Assembly (NCBI RefSeq): GCF_002154895.1
Contig: NZ_MUIZ01000006.1
Location: forward strand, 62,001-126,000
Reading direction: 5' to 3'
DNA from: Lactococcus petauri
GTDB taxonomy: Bacteria; Bacillota; Bacilli; Lactobacillales; Streptococcaceae
DNA length: 64,000 nt
Both the position numbers and the translations under genes were made by a program. Below, one piece after another: positions 60,852-64,000 of this stretch; positions within the stretch are counted from its first letter, which is position 1, and each line of letters begins with the position of its first letter. Below the pieces are notes generated by a model. That model was given only the letters and a program-made list of their open reading frames with translations, had not been told where the DNA came from and did no database searches.

Positions 60852-63074
60852 ATGGATGCTGAACAATTGCATTATATCACTGAGGATAAGATACTAGCGG
60901 AGCTTTTGGGTAAACAAAATTTTTCAAATAAAGAAGCTGCTATACTAGAGTTAGTAAAAAATGCATATGATGCAGGCTCAACTAAGGTTACTTTAGAATT
61001 TAAAAACTCAGTAGCTGGTTTAATCTTAATCATTACAGATAACGGTGAGGGGCTAGATACTGAGAGTATAAGAAATTCATGGATGCATGTTGGAAAAAGT
61101 ACGAGAGGATACTTTGACAATAAAACAAAACGGGTTTATGCTGGATCTAAGGGGGTTGGGAGATTTGCTCTTTCTCGCTTGGGAGAAGACGTAGAGATGT
61201 ACAGTAAAAAAGAGGGGAGCGTTGGTGTAACTTGGCAGACTGATTGGGAGAAAGCATTTTTGAGATTAAACCACTCACTTACTACTAAAGGTACTCAGTT
61301 TATCATCAAAGGGTTGAGAGATCGGTGGACTAGTCGATCTATTGAGCCATTGAAAAATTATTTATCAATAATCTATAATGATGATAGAATGGTTGTGGAG
61401 ATTAAGTATGGTAATACTATATCAGAAAAAGTCCCACGTCTATGGCAAGAACCCAAGATTGGGATTAACTATGTAAGTGAAATCACTTTATCTTATGCTT
61501 CAGATACCAATTGCTTAACGGGTGTAATAACTTCCGATGAATTTAAAGATAGTGTCAGCAAAATTAGTAGCAAGGAGTCAATTTTTAGCAATAAAATTAA
61601 TAAAAATATGTTTGACGTATTACGAAAAGATATTAAGCTTCTTATTGAAAGTGATGAAGATCATGAGGATGATGTTCTTGATGAAACAGATTTTGATAAT
61701 GAGGCTAAAGAACTATTGACGAAATTAGGAGATTTTACAGCAGTCTTTTATTTCGGAATGGCTCCTACCACTCAGAAAAATAGTGATTATTTTGAATATA
61801 AGCGTAGTAGATTGGAAAATCCTTACAATAGTGGCATAGTTTTATATAGGAATGCTTTTAGTATTGATTCTTTTGAAGGTACTAAAGATTGGTTAGGGTT
61901 AAATGATAGGGCTGTATCTTCCCCAGCAGCAGCAACTCACCGTACTGGTAGTTGGAGAGTGAGGCCTAGAAATTTATCTGGATATGTAGAAATTGATAAA
62001 AACAAAAATAAATATATTGAAGATCTTTCAAATAGACAAGGGATAGTACAAAATATTTATTTTAGTTTACTGAAATTAATAATAATAGAGGGTATAAAAT
62101 CATTTGAAACTTTTAGACAATCAATTATTCGAGAAATCAATGATTATAAAATAAAAGAACTTAAATCCAAAAAAACTGTACCAAGTGAAAAACAAGAAGT
62201 AAGGAATATTTTTAATAATCTTCGTAATAATCCAGAAGCTATTAAGAGTTTGACTGAAGGTGAAATAAGTAAAGTTATCAATGAATATGAAAGAAAAGAA
62301 CAAGAAAGTACTGAAAGAGAACAAGAGAAGAAAGAGCTTGAGGAGAAATTCCGCTATGAGTCACAGCTTTTAAATGTTTTAGCGACCTCTCAGTTGAAAA
62401 TAAGTTCAGTTGGACATGAGGTGAAAAATGATAGAAATATTATATTTCAAACCCCCTCTGATTTGGAGGAGGCAATAAGAACTGAGCTAGATTGGGATGA
62501 ATTAATCAGTCAGGATGTTCCATTTTATAGAAATATTCCAGAATTATTTAATAGTTTAAAAGATAATACTAATAAAATTTTAAATCTAGCAGATGCTATT
62601 TTGGAAGAAACAGAAAAAGATAAGTTCAAAAAAGAATTATATACCATGGATGAGATTGCTCATAAGATTATAGATAAATGGGAGTATCAGTATAAGTGGG
62701 TAAATATATATATAGATACTGATAGATCAGCAGAGTGCTATATTTCTTCTGATTATTTGATGGTAATTTTTGATAATTTAATATTAAATAGTATACAGCA
62801 AAATAAGCAGAAGCAAAATTTAAAAATTTCGATTAAAATTTTACTAACAGACCGATTCGAATTTACATATGAAGATGATGGGAAGGGACTGGATAAAAAA
62901 TATCAATCCAATCCAATGAGTATATTAGAAGTTCATGAAAGTTCAAGGCCTAATGGACATGGATTAGGTATGTGGATTTTAAATAATACGCTTGATAAAT
63001 TAGATGGTGAAATTTTAGAAATCAAGGGAGAGGGAGGATTCTATATTTCAGGCTACTTCATGTGCGAAGTTTAG
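60852..63074 (+). CDS. Dual GHKL protein: MORC/Hsp90-like ATPase fused to histidine-kinase-like module
   Basis: 740 residues. First GHKL module (about 15-230): N box ELVKNAYDAG (Asn37), G1 DNGEGLD (Asp63), G2 AGSKGVGRFA (from about 97), plus an Hsp90/MORC-like middle part (about 290-420). A coiled coil (about 470-515) leads to KISSVGHEVKND, an H-box-like motif with His522, and a second GHKL module (about 600-740): FDNLILNS (Asn646), DDGKGLD (Asp676), NGHGLGM (from about 701). It has the look of a sensor kinase with an extra ATPase clamp, in cytosol. AGGAG upstream of ATG. Partner probably the receiver-like protein that follows. Confidence 0.8.
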   Translation: MDAEQLHYITEDKILAELLGKQNFSNKEAAILELVKNAYDAGSTKVTLEFKNSVAGLILIITDNGEGLDTESIRNSWMHVGKSTRGYFDNKTKRVYAGSKGVGRFALSRLGEDVEMYSKKEGSVGVTWQTDWEKAFLRLNHSLTTKGTQFIIKGLRDRWTSRSIEPLKNYLSIIYNDDRMVVEIKYGNTISEKVPRLWQEPKIGINYVSEITLSYASDTNCLTGVITSDEFKDSVSKISSKESIFSNKINKNMFDVLRKDIKLLIESDEDHEDDVLDETDFDNEAKELLTKLGDFTAVFYFGMAPTTQKNSDYFEYKRSRLENPYNSGIVLYRNAFSIDSFEGTKDWLGLNDRAVSSPAAATHRTGSWRVRPRNLSGYVEIDKNKNKYIEDLSNRQGIVQNIYFSLLKLIIIEGIKSFETFRQSIIREINDYKIKELKSKKTVPSEKQEVRNIFNNLRNNPEAIKSLTEGEISKVINEYERKEQESTEREQEKKELEEKFRYESQLLNVLATSQLKISSVGHEVKNDRNIIFQTPSDLEEAIRTELDWDELISQDVPFYRNIPELFNSLKDNTNKILNLADAILEETEKDKFKKELYTMDEIAHKIIDKWEYQYKWVNIYIDTDRSAECYISSDYLMVIFDNLILNSIQQNKQKQNLKISIKILLTDRFEFTYEDDGKGLDKKYQSNPMSILEVHESSRPNGHGLGMWILNNTLDKLDGEILEIKGEGGFYISGYFMCEV

Positions 63075-63090
63075 ATTTTAGGATAAATAT

Positions 63091-63702
63091 ATGAAAAATA
63101 CAATTTCAATAGTATACATTGATGATAAGAGAGATAATATCTTATCAAGATATATTGCTACGTTTTCAGATGGTGAATTTGAATTTATTTCTACGGAGAT
63201 CCACTTTACTGATAAATATACTAATTTTGAATTATTATTAGAAGAGGAAGCGCTGAAAACTTCTGATATAGTCATTATAGACTCAAAATTATTTGAAGAT
63301 GGTGATGTCACAGAAAAATTTTCAGGAGAAGAATTTAAACTTATATATACTACTGCACATCCTTACTCAAAAATATTTGTAATAACCCAAAATGAAGGTT
63401 TAGAGAAATTTGGAACCATAAAAAAATACGACACACGTTTGTCCGACTCAAAGACATCAACTGAATATTATGATGAAGTTTTAGGTGAGAAAATTAAAAT
63501 AGCTAGTGACGAAATCTTACAGAAACGGCGCATATTAGAACAATTAAAGGGAAATTCGGAATTCTATAAGGATTCACTAGTAGTGGATAAGATTGATGAA
63601 TTGATGGAAGGGAGTTCTAGTTATAAGGATTTAACCGATGATAAAATTGATGAGCTAATTTTATTGATAGAAGATACGATTAAACCGAAGCTAGAGAAAT
63701 AG
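63091..63702 (+). CDS. Receiver-like (response regulator fold) protein
   Basis: 203 residues. N-terminal part fits a receiver domain: acidic pair in VYIDDKRD (Asp11, Asp12), probable phosphoacceptor Asp64 in DIVIIDSKLF and ITQNEG in the place of the conserved Thr/Ser strand. The conserved lysine is not certain. The C-terminus (about 120-203) is helical with no DNA-binding domain seen. It starts 16 bases after the GHKL gene and precedes the nuclease, so it likely links kinase state to nuclease action. Confidence 0.65.
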   Translation: MKNTISIVYIDDKRDNILSRYIATFSDGEFEFISTEIHFTDKYTNFELLLEEEALKTSDIVIIDSKLFEDGDVTEKFSGEEFKLIYTTAHPYSKIFVITQNEGLEKFGTIKKYDTRLSDSKTSTEYYDEVLGEKIKIASDEILQKRRILEQLKGNSEFYKDSLVVDKIDELMEGSSSYKDLTDDKIDELILLIEDTIKPKLEK

Positions 63703-63704
63703 GA

Positions 63705-64000
63705 ATGGATTATCGTTTAACGAGTTATGACAGCTTTAATTTTATGTCTTTATATAATTCTAAGATACATATATCAAACTTGATTGACAGGCGCGTACGT
63801 GTTACGACTAAAAGAGGGGAACACTACGGAAAAATATGTGTAAAAAATAAAGGATATTATAAATTATTTGTGAATGCTTATAATTCAAAATGTGCCTATT
63901 GTGGAATTAATACTGATATAATTCCAACAACTTTATTTGAAATAGATCACTTTATTAATAAAACACAAATGATTTTACCTACTGGTAATTCTGTTAACAA
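63705..64000 (+). CDS. HNH nuclease, cut by the window end
   Basis: Open frame from ATG 63705 (two bases after the previous stop) for 98 codons to the window edge. It contains CAYCG (zinc-binding Cys pair) followed by FEIDHF with the HNH first histidine region, about residues 69-90. The rest lies outside. As the last visible gene of the methyltransferase cassette it is the probable restriction or effector nuclease. Confidence 0.75.
   Translation, partial: MDYRLTSYDSFNFMSLYNSKIHISNLIDRRVRVTTKRGEHYGKICVKNKGYYKLFVNAYNSKCAYCGINTDIIPTTLFEIDHFINKTQMILPTGNSVN

Larger units (their letters stand above)
23281..64000 (+). mobile_element. Left part of an integrative conjugative element (or integrated conjugative plasmid)
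   Basis: After the GH20 gene the base composition falls, nearly all genes are on the plus strand, and the content switches to replication, relaxase, coupling protein, pilin, VirB6-like, SSB, topoisomerase III and anti-restriction genes. The left end is not exactly known (between 23281 and about 23440) and the right end is outside. No integrase or transposase gene and no VirB4 ATPase is in the window. The first part (23.4-33.8 kb) is leading/mobilisation functions, the second (33.8-58.9 kb) transfer functions, the third (59.3 kb on) cargo. Confidence 0.8.

Overview
The window looks like a Lactococcus chromosome carrying the left part of an integrated conjugative element. This is inferred from the protein families, from strong AGGAGG ribosome sites with ATG/GTG/TTG starts, from extended -10 promoters, and from a class 1A (pyrDA-type) dihydroorotate dehydrogenase. 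Gene content fits the L. garvieae-type group, but the species cannot be fixed from the sequence alone. No rRNA, tRNA or CRISPR array was seen.

Positions 1-23280 are chromosomal backbone: serine hydroxymethyltransferase, a lysozyme-like membrane protein, acylphosphatase, a TrmH-type RNA methyltransferase, flavodoxin, methionine aminopeptidase, YihY and GtrA membrane proteins, a rifamycin ADP-ribosyltransferase next to a broken gene, the hprK-lgt-DUF948-YtxH group, 6-phosphogluconate dehydrogenase, an Mn/Zn ABC transporter, dihydroorotate dehydrogenase, a PadR regulator with two DUF1048 genes and a clear operator, two small DUF3042 genes, a polysaccharide deacetylase, miaA, an SPFH protein and a GH20 hexosaminidase. 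Most units are bounded by clear hairpin terminators.

From about 23.4 kb to the end the DNA is more AT-rich, almost all on the plus strand, and has the content of an ICE or integrated conjugative plasmid. It contains a replication-initiator-like gene and small proteins (23.4-28.4 kb), one unknown minus-strand gene, a hairpin-rich oriT candidate (29.1-29.3 kb), a ribbon-helix-helix-like accessory protein and a MobL-type relaxase. Next come an LtrC/ArdC-like protein, a large unknown protein, a TOPRIM protein with a ToxN/AbiQ-like N-terminus, topoisomerase III and a ClpA-like double AAA ATPase. A cell-surface set follows (lipoprotein, coiled-coil membrane protein, 1285-residue LPXTG adhesin), then a VirB2-like pilin, an SSB, a VirD4 coupling protein and a VirB6/TrbL-like channel protein. 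No integrase and no VirB4 ATPase lie in the window, so the element must continue to the right.

Two DNA-level patterns tie the transfer region together. First, five promoters share an upstream element (GGAAGTGAAGTGGGGGCAT) placed at nearly fixed distance from the -10 box, four of them directly after the terminator of the previous unit; this looks like one activator-controlled regulon. Second, seven arrays of 12-bp direct repeats (TACACAAGAAAA-like), each three or four units in exact 12-bp phase, are scattered from 33.8 to 58.5 kb, one between genes and six inside genes, where they encode Thr-Gln/Thr-His linkers. An inverted pair of the same unit lies at 38.3 kb.

The last 4.7 kb, behind a strong terminator and gene remnants, holds a compact four-gene cassette: an N6-adenine DNA methyltransferase, a protein with two GHKL ATP-binding modules (one Hsp90/MORC-like, one histidine-kinase-like), a receiver-like protein, and an HNH nuclease cut by the window end. 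It reads as a restriction-modification or anti-phage system with built-in two-component-like parts and is the best candidate here for an undescribed system.
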